Part shown: in pieces, positions 32,345 to 41,416 of the stretch | Layout: each line of letters starts with the position of its first letter | Position numbering within the stretch: the stretch's first letter is position 1 | Assembly: GCA_021401465.1 (NCBI GenBank) | Contig: JADDMT010000026.1 | Location: 62,001 to 126,000, forward strand | Length of the DNA stretch: 64,000 bases | Direction of reading: 5' to 3' | Source of the DNA: Teratosphaeria epicoccoides | Taxonomy: Eukaryota > Ascomycota > Dothideomycetes > Mycosphaerellales > Teratosphaeriaceae | The notes under the pieces: generated by a model | Told to the model about the DNA's origin: nothing | Database searches by the model: none | What the model saw: the letters and a program-made list of their open reading frames with translations, nothing else | Made by a program: the position numbers and the translations under genes

Positions 32345-32618
32345 TGCTTTTGTGAACTTTGGCTTGTTTGCTGTCCTCTCACACCTTGATGTCCTTAGTA
32401 TCTTCATGTTCCTGGTGTATCACGTGTCAATCAGGATGAATCTTGAGCCGCAAGACGTCATCCCCACACGCGAAGCCAGGATTGCCATGTCGCGGCTTGA
32501 GCTGTCTTTTCTGCATGACGACACAACGTGATCTTTTATAGTCCTTTTGGCTCTTCAAGGCGCCTTTCACAAGAGCGCAAGAAGCTCTGAACGGTAGGAA
32601 GAGCAACGTTTGTGAAAA

Positions 32619-33898
32619 ATGTCTGCACCATCGGGCTCATGGCTAGCGGCGCAAGGGAATGACTTCTTCAACTCATTGAATAGGTCTAAGAACTATAATA
32701 TCCTATTGACAGCAGAGACGGAAGATTTCGACGCAGATACCGAGAAGCAATGGAGAGAAGAGGGGTTCGTTACGAACTATGTGCCGTTGCTGAGTGGTGG
32801 CCCGGAATACATTCGAAGGGTACATAGTGCAGGCGACTCTTTTGGGACGGCAGAATACTATGCGATAGTAGGTAGGACGGATAGCAAGACGAACACCAAT
32901 TAGATTTCCAGGCACGCGCTGATATGTCGTCGTGACATCTCACAGCCTTCGGCGAAGCCGCCAACCTGATCCTCCAAGGCCACACGAAACCCAACCACCC
33001 AAAGCTCGTCGCGATCATCTGCTACTACCCTTCCATCATCCCCAGCGTGCACACAAGGTTCCCACCAGGCATAAAAGTCCTCGTCCACCTCGCAGGCACC
33101 GAAGTCGGCGTCCAGCACCACCCAGAAGTGCTCGGGATCCAAGGCAAGCAGAAGACCACGAAGAAACGTCTCGATCCGGGCGCAGGATATGGAGAACCTC
33201 TCAACATCGCATGGCCCGCGTACACCTACGCCGGCGTGCGCTCCGGCTTCGCGGAACGCGATCTCGAGGAGTTCGAACCCGTGGCTGAGCGAGTGGCGTT
33301 CTCGCGCAGCCTGAATACTGTTCGCAAAGCTTTTCGCATCGAGCCTGAGTTCGAGAATATCCGAGACGATATCGTGGACTGGCAGGCTGGTGGCCAAGCA
33401 GACAAAGTACTCGGCCGTGTGCGTGAGTACGCTCAAGTCATCAACGGCCCGACGCTGACGGGCGGCGTCGGACAAAACGACCTCAGACAATTCTACACGT
33501 GCTTCTTCCATCCCCTTCCCAAGGACTTCCGCACCCGCCTCCTCAGTCGCACGATGGACACGACGCGCTGCGTGGATGAGATTTTCGTCTCTTTCACGCA
33601 TTCTCAACCGATCGAGTGGATCTTACCTGGTGTGCCGGCGACGAATAAGAAGATTGAGGTGGTGATGATCTCGATTGTGCGGATTACGGGGCAAGGGAAG
33701 CTGGAGAGCGAGCATGTGTATTGGGATCAGGCGACCGTGTTGATGCAGGTGGGGTTGTTGAGTCCGAAGATGGTGCCGGCGGGGTTGAGGAAGAAGGGGG
33801 TGGAGGAGTTGCCAATCTGGGGCGCGGAGAGTGCGAGGGCGATGAAGAGGGGGAGTAGTACGCATATGAATGAATTGATCTTGGGGTGGGAGGACTAG
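32619..33898 (+). CDS. Dienelactone-hydrolase-like protein with C-terminal SnoaL-like domain
   Basis: Exons 32619-32871 and 32946-33898 (74-nt intron, GTAGGA...CTCACAG) give 401 aa. The N-terminal half has alpha/beta-hydrolase strands seen in carboxymethylenebutenolidases (NILLTAETEDFDAD; LVAIICYYPSIIP; GIKVLVHLAGTEVGV). In true dienelactone hydrolases a Gly-x-Cys-x-Gly elbow carries the nucleophile; here the matching place reads AIVAFGEAANLI with no Cys, so this half may not be catalytic. The C-terminal half (from about residue 230) has NTF2/SnoaL-like features such as DEIFVSFTHSQPIEWILPG and HVYWDQATVLMQVGLL. This fusion is common in fungi, usually annotated as dienelactone hydrolase. Substrate unknown. 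Confidence 0.75.
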
Positions 33899-34111
33899 AA
33901 CGCGTTTGTGAAGGGTCTGGGGCTAGCATTGCGTTCTGAGGGTGCTGAGGACCGGTGGCACGCAGTTTGCTGTTTCTGCATGATAGACGGTACTCGCATT
34001 TTTCTGCATGGCCCAAGTTTCATCGTTCATTGAGCCATCACAGCTAGTCGCGGATCCACCTCGAGCACATCGGCGGCTGCAGCGCCTTGTCCAGTGTGTA
34101 ACGAGGCGCTC

Positions 34112-35767
34112 TCAATCCCATCTCAACGTCGAGGCGCTTGTGATGCCCATTGGCCTGCGGCCATCCCCGTCATTAGTCACTGCCGGCTTTTGTACTCCGC
34201 AGATGCCGCACCTGTTGACGTCTCCAGCATTGACATACTTGCTTCCCTTGCAGGCGTCGCTCTTGCACCGCCATGAGTTTTTGACTAATGAAATTTTCAG
34301 CACATGAGAGCATGCGATGCAGGTGGAATTGCCCGATTCGTTTTCTAGAGAGCAGATCGGACAAGCCGTCATCCCTGAAGCGGCGGCTGTGAGTGCAGTC
34401 GACGCGTCACTGGGTGCACCTGTTGCAGATACCACGGGACTTGCAGGCGTCACTTGCGTCTTTGCAGCGGCAGTGTCTTGCAACAGTATCTGCTCGCGGT
34501 CGCGTGCGACAGTCTCTACGTCCCGTGCACTCTGCTTGCCACCAGTGCCCGTTTTGCCGTTGATACCTGAACGTGCGACAGGCTTCTTGTTCGTTGCTGC
34601 CTTTAGCCCACGGACTGGGACATCCAAATCAATGTCGTCCTCACCGCTCTCTGCCTCGGTCTCTGAGTTGTCGTCATTTGGCCACGGGCTAGCCTTGTCT
34701 GCTCTGACAGAAATCTTTGACAATTTAGCGTCCTTTTCTGGAAAGTCCTTGGGCCTTCTGCTCAGCATGCGCAACTCGTCGATCTCGTCCTTACCACCCT
34801 CGTCCTCTTCACCCTCATCGCCACAGACTCTAACCATGTCGTGACCATGCTGATCCTGAATCTGTCCAGCTTTCCTTCTAAGAATGATGGACCAAGAAGG
34901 GTCAATGTCTTCGTCACTTGACCAGCCTTCGGATTCAGTCTCGCTGCCTGCATCCGTCTCCAATTCTGGTGTGCGCTGCGGCGCCGCCTGTTGCTTCTTG
35001 AGAGCATCAACCCGAGCGAGCGCCGCATTAGCACGGAGCTCTCTGCCGCGCTTGCTGTTTGCTACTCTGGGCTTGCCTTTGCCAGACTTGCTGTCAAGTG
35101 CTCCTCGAACCAGCTCGTCCTCACCGAGAGCCTCGCCGTCACCGTGCTTGCCGAACTTCTTGGCAATGCGCTTCTGTTGCCTTTCGGCATATGTCAACTT
35201 GGTCTTCTCCTCGCCTTGTTCGCCGCGCTTTCTCTTCTTGCCTCTCCGCCGATACGTACCACCGCACAGATGTTCCGGAATCTGCGCGTTCTCCGGCATG
35301 TGATCGTGCGTGAAGTGACCAGAAGCCAAATTCTTGCCCCTTCCCCATAGTCCCTCACCGACGTAGCCTTTGGCCCAAAGCTCTTCCATCTGCTTTGCGT
35401 ACCCGTTGCGTACAGCCCAAAAGGCCCGAGAATGGTTCATTTGCTTGCAATGCGCTAGTTCATGCATCATGACCATCTGCACAAATTTGAAGCTGAGCCA
35501 TCTGCCTGACTTGTCCTTAAGCACGAGTTGAATGACCTCGCCGGCATTGAAGTTGCGGCCGAGAAATTCCGGATTGGGATCGTATTCCTCCAGCGCCATG
35601 ACTGACAAGTGATGCTCCTTCATGATCGGGTAGCATTGTGCAGCAATCCGCTCAAGGAAGTCCTGGGCCACGTGGGTGTCTGGCCTGTTCAGTATTGGTT
35701 TGATGAAGTTGATGTTCTGGTTTGGGCGTTGGGTCCGCTCGTTGAGGCGCTGGAAGCCGAGGGGCAT
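34112..35767 (-). CDS. WSS1: Wss1-type DNA-protein crosslink metalloprotease (WLM domain)
   Basis: Intronless, 551 aa. The WLM metalloprotease domain (residues about 15-200) has the zinc-binding helix MMHELAHCKQMNHSRAFW: His102 and His106 bind zinc, Glu103 is catalytic, His112 is the third ligand. Two C-terminal RanBP2-type zinc fingers follow (CPICSLENESGNSTCIACSH and a second with CKG...CGICG), which in relatives bind ubiquitin or DNA. The middle is disordered, acidic and Lys-rich. Wss1 proteases digest proteins covalently trapped on DNA, acting with Cdc48 and SUMO in the nucleus. The gene is divergent from the helicase at 36380. Confidence 0.92.
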   Translation of the reverse strand: MPLGFQRLNERTQRPNQNINFIKPILNRPDTHVAQDFLERIAAQCYPIMKEHHLSVMALEEYDPNPEFLGRNFNAGEVIQLVLKDKSGRWLSFKFVQMVMMHELAHCKQMNHSRAFWAVRNGYAKQMEELWAKGYVGEGLWGRGKNLASGHFTHDHMPENAQIPEHLCGGTYRRRGKKRKRGEQGEEKTKLTYAERQQKRIAKKFGKHGDGEALGEDELVRGALDSKSGKGKPRVANSKRGRELRANAALARVDALKKQQAAPQRTPELETDAGSETESEGWSSDEDIDPSWSIILRRKAGQIQDQHGHDMVRVCGDEGEEDEGGKDEIDELRMLSRRPKDFPEKDAKLSKISVRADKASPWPNDDNSETEAESGEDDIDLDVPVRGLKAATNKKPVARSGINGKTGTGGKQSARDVETVARDREQILLQDTAAAKTQVTPASPVVSATGAPSDASTALTAAASGMTACPICSLENESGNSTCIACSHVLKISLVKNSWRCKSDACKGSKYVNAGDVNRCGICGVQKPAVTNDGDGRRPMGITSASTLRWD

Positions 35768-36379
35768 GGTGGCAATTGCTCAAGAGCATGACCCTTATCT
35801 CGCTCGTTCGGATGCTTGCGTGCCAGGTCTGAGGTGGTATGACATGTTTGCACTCTTGACTTCGTGATGCCTTCTTGCCTTCTTGGCAAATATACAGAAG
35901 AAGTGCTGGAGTTCGTGGTGGCGATCTGCCCTCTGCCCTACGCCGACTGAAGCAACGCTGATAGCTCCCGGATCGTCGAAGCCACTGCCTGGCGTTGTCG
36001 CTATGTTGGTAGCAAGACGACAATTTGTGACTGCCGTGGAAGGCGCGACGGGAAAGGTACAAGGGTAGCTCCGTCGACGCGATGGCGGCGCGTTCAGTGT
36101 GATCATTTCGCTCAAAAGGGAAAGGCGCAAGCCACACCAAATATTCGCGAAGTTCGAGCAAACCTACATGTACAGGTACATGGTCTTCTCTCAATGATGC
36201 CATCCGTCGGCCAAACAAGTATGCGTATGAATGGTAAATGGAGCTCCTGATTCAATCGATGGGACGATCCGAGCAGTCAACAACATCACCAGGTCACCAA
36301 CAGTGTCATCCAAGCAGTCACTCGCGTAAATAAGCAGTGACTCGTGTCGACGAGCAGTCAACCGACTCGACCGTCAATA
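35768..36379. other. Divergent promoter (WSS1 / helicase) with AGCAGTCA repeats
   Basis: 612 bp. The last 110 bp before the helicase ATG hold AGCAGTCA at 36272, 36313 and 36353 and AGCAGTGA at 36333, about 20-40 bp apart. The same word recurs downstream of the helicase. Confidence 0.5.
36272..36360. repeat. Cluster of AGCAGTCA-type repeats
   Basis: Four near-identical octamers within 89 bp directly upstream of the helicase start, one in the context CCAAGCAGTCA. Similar copies lie at 38554, 38650, 38667 and 38687. They could be factor binding sites or remains of a simple repeat. Confidence 0.55.
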
Positions 36380-38527
36380 ATGGCGAAGCGAAAGCGTGAC
36401 AATAGATCACAGTCTCACACTGCCAAGGAGAAGCGCATCAAACTACTAGACTCCCGCCAGACATTACCAATATGGTCGCGGAAGAAGGACATTCATTTCC
36501 ATTCAAGCGACGTGCTCGTACTTTCTGGTGAGACTGGCTCCGGTAAATCTACCCAGGTGCCTCAATTCCTGCTCGAACAACCGTGGTGCACCGGCAAAAT
36601 TGCCATCACCCAACCTAGACGAGTTGCAGCAATCTCGTTAGCACGGCGGGTCGCTGAGGAGATGGGTACGCCGCTTGGTGCGTCGTCGCCTGCTTCTAAA
36701 GTCGGATACAGCGTTCGATTTGACGACAATACAAGCCCGTCTACGAGGATCAAGTATCTGACAGAGGGTATGCTGCTCCAGGAAATGCTTAGAGATACGA
36801 CTCTCAACGATTACAGTTGCGTTATCGTTGACGAGGTTCACGAGCGCTCTGTCAATGTTGACCTGATCATAGGATTTCTGAGGCAGCTCCTGGCAGGTGG
36901 CAAGAGGAAGAAGCCGCTGAAGGTGGTCGTCATGAGTGCTACTGCAGATGTGGTCAGCTTGTCCAGATTTTTCTCTTCTGCCTCAAGTGAGAGCTCAGTC
37001 AACGGAATGACAGCGAAGCCCGGAATCAATGGCACAGCTGAGGCCGGCGACGAGCATGCTTCCTGGGACGGCTGCTCGAAAAGTGAGGCACAGTCAGTTC
37101 AGGCGAATGATGCGACAAAGTCCGCCATCGCAGTCAAATCACCTGCCAGCTGTCACGTCGAAGGTCGACAGTATCCTGTTATCACTTGTTACTTGAGCAC
37201 TCCTACAGACGACTTCATAGAGGCCTCACTGCAGCGCATCTTCCAATTGCATTGCAAAGAGCCTATGCCTGGTGATATTCTTGTCTTTATGACCGGACAA
37301 GAAACAATACAATCTCTGCAGAAGCTTGTCGAAGAATTCGCTCAAAACCTTACATCAGACTACCCGAAGCTGCTTGTACTGCCTCTGTTCGCCGCGCTAC
37401 CTCAGACAGCGCAACAACGAATCTTCCAGCCTGCGCCGCCTTACACTCGAAAAGTCATCCTATCGACGAACATTGCAGAAACATCGGTCACGGTTCCCGG
37501 TGTGCGATTCGTGATCGATACTGGCAAAGCCAAGGTCAAACAATTTCGAAACCGGCTTGGTCTGGATTCTTTGCTCGTCAAAACCATATCACGATCGTCA
37601 GCAGACCAGCGCAAGGGTCGAGCTGGTCGAGAAGCGCCTGGGCAGTGCCACCGGCTATACACTGAAGAGGCCTACAATGGCATGGAAAAGGAAGCAAAAC
37701 CCGAGATCTTACGGTGCGACCTTTCAGCCGCGCTGCTTACACTGAAGGCTAGAGGCGTCGACGACGTCCTGAACTTTCCTTTTCTGTCGCCGCCACCGCG
37801 CGAAGCCGTGGAGAAGGCCTTACTACAGTTACTGCAGCTGGGTGCTCTGGACGAGAATGGCAGTATCAGCAAATTCGGACGGGATATGGCTCGATTGCCT
37901 CTCACACCGCATCTGGGTCGAGTCATCATTGAAGCTTCACGGCCTGAGATGGACTGTGTGAGTCAGGTCATCGACATCGTTGCATGCTTGAGCGTGGAGA
38001 ACATCTTTCTAAATGTGGATACAGAGGAGGCCAGAGAGAAAGCTCAGAGTGTGCGCCAGCAGCTCTATCGCCGACAAGGCGATCATCTGACGCTGCTCGC
38101 TGCGACTCAAGCATATGCTGCTGAGCGTGCAGACAGGAAGCGATGGGCAGAGGACCATTTAATTTCGCATAGAGCAATGCAGAGTGTAATGGAAGTGCGG
38201 AAGCAGCTTACGGCTCAGTGCAAGCAAGCAAAGCTACTGCACGACACTCATTCGGCAGATGATAATCCTGATGAAGGCACACAGGAGCGCATCCTGAAGT
38301 GTTTCTTGAGAGGTTTCAGCCTAAATGTGGCAAGAATGTGTCCAGACGGGAGCTACAAGACGTTTGTTGGCAACCAGACTGTGGCCATTCACCCTTCAAG
38401 TGTCTTGTTTGGGCGAAAGGTGGAGGCAATAATGTACAACGAATTTGTCTACACGAACAAGGCGTATGCTAGAGGCGTCAGTGTGGTGCAGTTGCGATGG
38501 ATGGAGGACGTGCTTGGAGGGCCGTAG
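36380..38527 (+). CDS. DExH-box RNA helicase, Dhr2/DHX33-like
   Basis: Expected to remodel RNA in 18S rRNA maturation in the nucleolus. ATG 36380 begins MAKRKRDNRSQSH; the longer frame upstream starts at GTG and is not used. The 715-aa product has the SF2 motifs in order: GETGSGKST (I), TQPRRVAA (Ia), DEVH (II, in place of the usual DEAH), SAT (III), STNIAETSVTVPGV (V) and QRKGRAGREAPGQCHRLY (VI), then the winged-helix, ratchet and OB-fold region of DEAH helicases. A Ser/Ala-rich insert of about 60 residues after motif III (near residues 205-265) is probably a surface loop. The short N-terminus points to Dhr2 rather than the larger Prp-type splicing helicases. Confidence 0.88.
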   Translation: MAKRKRDNRSQSHTAKEKRIKLLDSRQTLPIWSRKKDIHFHSSDVLVLSGETGSGKSTQVPQFLLEQPWCTGKIAITQPRRVAAISLARRVAEEMGTPLGASSPASKVGYSVRFDDNTSPSTRIKYLTEGMLLQEMLRDTTLNDYSCVIVDEVHERSVNVDLIIGFLRQLLAGGKRKKPLKVVVMSATADVVSLSRFFSSASSESSVNGMTAKPGINGTAEAGDEHASWDGCSKSEAQSVQANDATKSAIAVKSPASCHVEGRQYPVITCYLSTPTDDFIEASLQRIFQLHCKEPMPGDILVFMTGQETIQSLQKLVEEFAQNLTSDYPKLLVLPLFAALPQTAQQRIFQPAPPYTRKVILSTNIAETSVTVPGVRFVIDTGKAKVKQFRNRLGLDSLLVKTISRSSADQRKGRAGREAPGQCHRLYTEEAYNGMEKEAKPEILRCDLSAALLTLKARGVDDVLNFPFLSPPPREAVEKALLQLLQLGALDENGSISKFGRDMARLPLTPHLGRVIIEASRPEMDCVSQVIDIVACLSVENIFLNVDTEEAREKAQSVRQQLYRRQGDHLTLLAATQAYAAERADRKRWAEDHLISHRAMQSVMEVRKQLTAQCKQAKLLHDTHSADDNPDEGTQERILKCFLRGFSLNVARMCPDGSYKTFVGNQTVAIHPSSVLFGRKVEAIMYNEFVYTNKAYARGVSVVQLRWMEDVLGGP

Positions 38528-38990
38528 CTGTCAGTCATTTCATCAGCCAAACAAGCAGTCGACTGGCTGACAGGCGTGATGAGTGCAATTCAAGCCAACG
38601 GGGTCATCAGACAGCTGATCGCGTCAACGGGCAATGGACTGAGTTGACGAGCAGTCAAACATGTCACCAAGCGGTCAGTCGTGGCACCAAGCAGTTCACT
38701 GTATTGACTGGTTGACTAGTTGGCTGATGCGATTACTAGTAGTCGGGCAACCTCGCTTTGGTGTCGACGCAAATACCCCTGTGGCTGCGTAAATGGTAAT
38801 GGCTCAATATTTTCTCATGTTTTTTTATTTATGATGCTTCGAGCGCCCGTGAGCAGTGGCTTCTGGCTGCATGGCGGTCGGGCCGCGCCACACCTTGATA
38901 CATGCAGCTGTCTGCATTTGGCTTAGATGGAGATGAAGCTCACTCCATCTACTGAGGCATGGAGGATGTTTACAGGCAGAAGCGTTCACG
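38528..38990. other. Intergenic with CCAAGCRGTCA repeats
   Basis: 463 bp between the helicase stop and the HET gene. Positions 38535-38740 are dense in GACTGG, TTGACGAGCAGTCA and CCAAGCGGTCA words; a T7 run follows near 38820. Confidence 0.45.
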
Positions 38991-40925
38991 ATGTGGCTGC
39001 TAAATGCGCGCACGTTTCAGCTGCAATATTTCACACAGCCCAATGAGCCTTACACGATCCTCTCGCATACTTGGGCAGACGGCGAGGAGATCCTCTTCCA
39101 CGACTTGCATGATCTAAGCACCGCACGCAGCAAGAAAAGCTGGCCTAAGCTGGAAGGGCTCTGCAAACAAACCATCGCTGACGGACTGAAATGGACCTGG
39201 ATCGACACATGCTGCATTGACAAAAGCAGCAGTGCAGAGCTTTCCGAAGCAATCAACTCTATGTTCAGCTGGTATCGGAGCGCTTCGATCTGTCATGTCT
39301 ACCTGTCCGACTACGAAGGCCCAGCTCTTAGCGATGATGACGCTTACAAAGAGAAGTGGGCAAAGCGCAAAAAATTCGAGGAGTGTCGCTGGTGGAAGCG
39401 AGGGTGGACGCTGCAAGAGCTTCTCGCTCCCAGGGGTCTGAAGTTCTGGAGTGCCAGGTGGCAGCTTATAGGTCGTTTGCAGGACCTGGCTGTCACGATT
39501 TCGCGGGTGACGTGTATAGACGTGGATGTCATCTCGCGTCTGACGCCACTTTCAGAAGTCTGTGTTGCTCGCAAAATGTCGTGGGCGTCGACACGCAGGA
39601 CGACGAGGATCGAGGATGCGGCATACTCGTTGCTCGGCCTGTTCGGAGTTTACATACCTCTGATCTATGGGGAAGGGACCCGAGCGTTTAGGCGGCTGCA
39701 GGAAGAGATCATGAGGAAGACGACTGATCTTTCGATTCTTGCATGGGAGTATGAGCCACGGAATACTTATATTGATCGACGGGACAATAGCCTGCTTCTT
39801 GCGGATAGCCCAGCTGCTTTCAACAATTGGTTCCGCGGGCACTATGCTCTTCGAAGTATTTCACACAGTCCATTTGAGCTCACGAACGCAGGTCTGCGCA
39901 TATCCTTGTCCTGTATCGCAATGCAAGATCTGGTGCCGGCGATGGAAGATATTGACGAGCCGTGGTGGCGTGCGCCGTGGCAAGATGCTGGCAAGACCGC
40001 CATTGGCACCTCGCTCGGCTGCTATCCTGTTGATAACAAGCGTGCGAGCTTATATTTGATACTTGCCGCAGACCCCAATTCGGGGAGTGAGCCAGGGGAT
40101 ATTGCTGCCTACAACATCCGAACAGCTCATGGCGGCGGGTTCGCGATGGGGCTTGGTTCTGGGTCTCCGGTGCAACGTCGTCTGGTGCAGGTCAGACTGG
40201 CGGATGTCGCCCAAAAGGAACAGAGGAGTCTGCTGATCAGAAGCAATGAACCGACTCCGATGCACCTCGCAACACCATCCACGTCAATGGGTCGCGATTT
40301 CGTGTTGAGGACGAAGTCTGGAGCCAGACCGCAGGTTCTTGACGCACGTCCAGTTCACTTGTGGAACGGCAAAACCTCGACTATGTCAGTCGAACCTCGT
40401 CACGGCTCTACTGCAGATCCTGGCACGCACGTATATGGTGTTGTGCTCCTGCGCATCGAAGATCAGGATACAGCGCCTTTCTTCATCTCATACATCCCTT
40501 GCAGCTCCCAGTCTCTGGAAAGATTGAGGATAGGATTCCTTGCCGATATGTCCTTGGAAGACGCCGAGCGCATGCTTGCTGCCGAATCAGACATGGAGTT
40601 CTGGGACGATATGAAGATTCAATGGAATGAGCAAATCAAGGAATGGGAGACTGTGGAGAAGTCGTCCCACAGTCTCGTTGTAAGAGACCTTGTGGAAGAT
40701 GTTCACATCAGTGTTGAGCTGCAACATGCAGCAGAGACCGTGGATCTGATCGCCTTCACAGTGGCGAGGGAAAACAGGAGTGCAGCCAAGGTTCCGTCCA
40801 GCAGTCATCGATCGGGAAGGCCGCAGAGCGAACATTGGGCACGCACCAAGAAAAACATCATTGGAGCCACGGTCGACATGCGGATGCGGTACTTTACTGA
40901 CGATGGTCGTGCTGTCGGTCAATGA
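38991..40925 (+). CDS. HET-domain protein (vegetative incompatibility)
   Basis: Intact intronless ORF of 644 aa. The HET domain occupies about residues 20-260: YTILSHTWADGEEILFHDL, WTWIDTCCIDKSSSAELSEA with the family's 'WIDTCCIDK' block, INSMFSWYRSASICHVYLSD, WWKRGWTLQELLAPRGLKFW, then RIEDAAYSLLGLFGVYIPLI and YGEGTRAFRRLQEEI. These are the blocks of the HET-E/TOL group, which triggers programmed cell death when unlike strains fuse. The C-terminal 380 residues have no NACHT, WD40 or other domain that I recognise, so the sensing partner is unknown. HET genes are typical of variable fungal regions; a decayed relative is at the left end of the window. Confidence 0.92.
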   Translation: MWLLNARTFQLQYFTQPNEPYTILSHTWADGEEILFHDLHDLSTARSKKSWPKLEGLCKQTIADGLKWTWIDTCCIDKSSSAELSEAINSMFSWYRSASICHVYLSDYEGPALSDDDAYKEKWAKRKKFEECRWWKRGWTLQELLAPRGLKFWSARWQLIGRLQDLAVTISRVTCIDVDVISRLTPLSEVCVARKMSWASTRRTTRIEDAAYSLLGLFGVYIPLIYGEGTRAFRRLQEEIMRKTTDLSILAWEYEPRNTYIDRRDNSLLLADSPAAFNNWFRGHYALRSISHSPFELTNAGLRISLSCIAMQDLVPAMEDIDEPWWRAPWQDAGKTAIGTSLGCYPVDNKRASLYLILAADPNSGSEPGDIAAYNIRTAHGGGFAMGLGSGSPVQRRLVQVRLADVAQKEQRSLLIRSNEPTPMHLATPSTSMGRDFVLRTKSGARPQVLDARPVHLWNGKTSTMSVEPRHGSTADPGTHVYGVVLLRIEDQDTAPFFISYIPCSSQSLERLRIGFLADMSLEDAERMLAAESDMEFWDDMKIQWNEQIKEWETVEKSSHSLVVRDLVEDVHISVELQHAAETVDLIAFTVARENRSAAKVPSSSHRSGRPQSEHWARTKKNIIGATVDMRMRYFTDDGRAVGQ

Positions 40926-41416
40926 CAATGCGTGGCCTGTGTGATTTGCGAGAGTAACAAGACAGCATTGCCCCGTTGACAAGCTGGCGCATAGTTGCAA
41001 GCCGGGTGTGATATGTACTCGTGTGAGTCGTCCGGTTTCTTAACACGGTCCTGTAACATGAACAAGGGCAAATGCTCGATGCTGCAGTCGATCGTCTGAC
41101 GCAAGTCACCGCTGTTTGTGAACGGCCAGCATGGGCCATTCGCGCATGTAGTATCGGCTTGGATGAATCATGTGCTCTCCTGTAGATGCATGCCGCCAAA
41201 TGATGATGGTGTGCAGCCATATGATCCAAGACTTCCAAGTAGTCTTGTATAGACGCGTCTTGTTCGGCGGCGGAAACTCGGGCTGGGTTTTCGCGCTACG
41301 CCAACTTTAATCGCGTGGCGCGTCGTTCCACTTCCGAGTGTCCTCGCGTCTCTGAATCATGAAGTAACTTCGACATTCACCTGACGGCCGCATATTTTAC
41401 CGCAGCAGCAGACATC
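40926..41416. other. Promoter region of the Cdt2-like gene
   Basis: 491 bp between HET stop and Cdt2-like start; includes an ACGCGT box and two further CGCGT words near 41311-41325. Confidence 0.45.
41253..41258. promoter_or_regulatory. ACGCGT (MCB-type) box upstream of the Cdt2-like gene
   Basis: Perfect 6-bp MluI cell-cycle box about 160 bp upstream of ATG 41417, with CGCGTGG and CGCGTCG about 60 bp closer to the gene. MBF binds ACGCGT in yeasts and drives G1/S genes; fission yeast cdt2 is such a gene. The site is seen; its use here is inferred. Confidence 0.4.

Noticed and set aside
34317..35350. Long plus-strand ORFs opposite WSS1
   Set aside because: Antisense shadows; the minus strand has the HExxH protease and zinc fingers.
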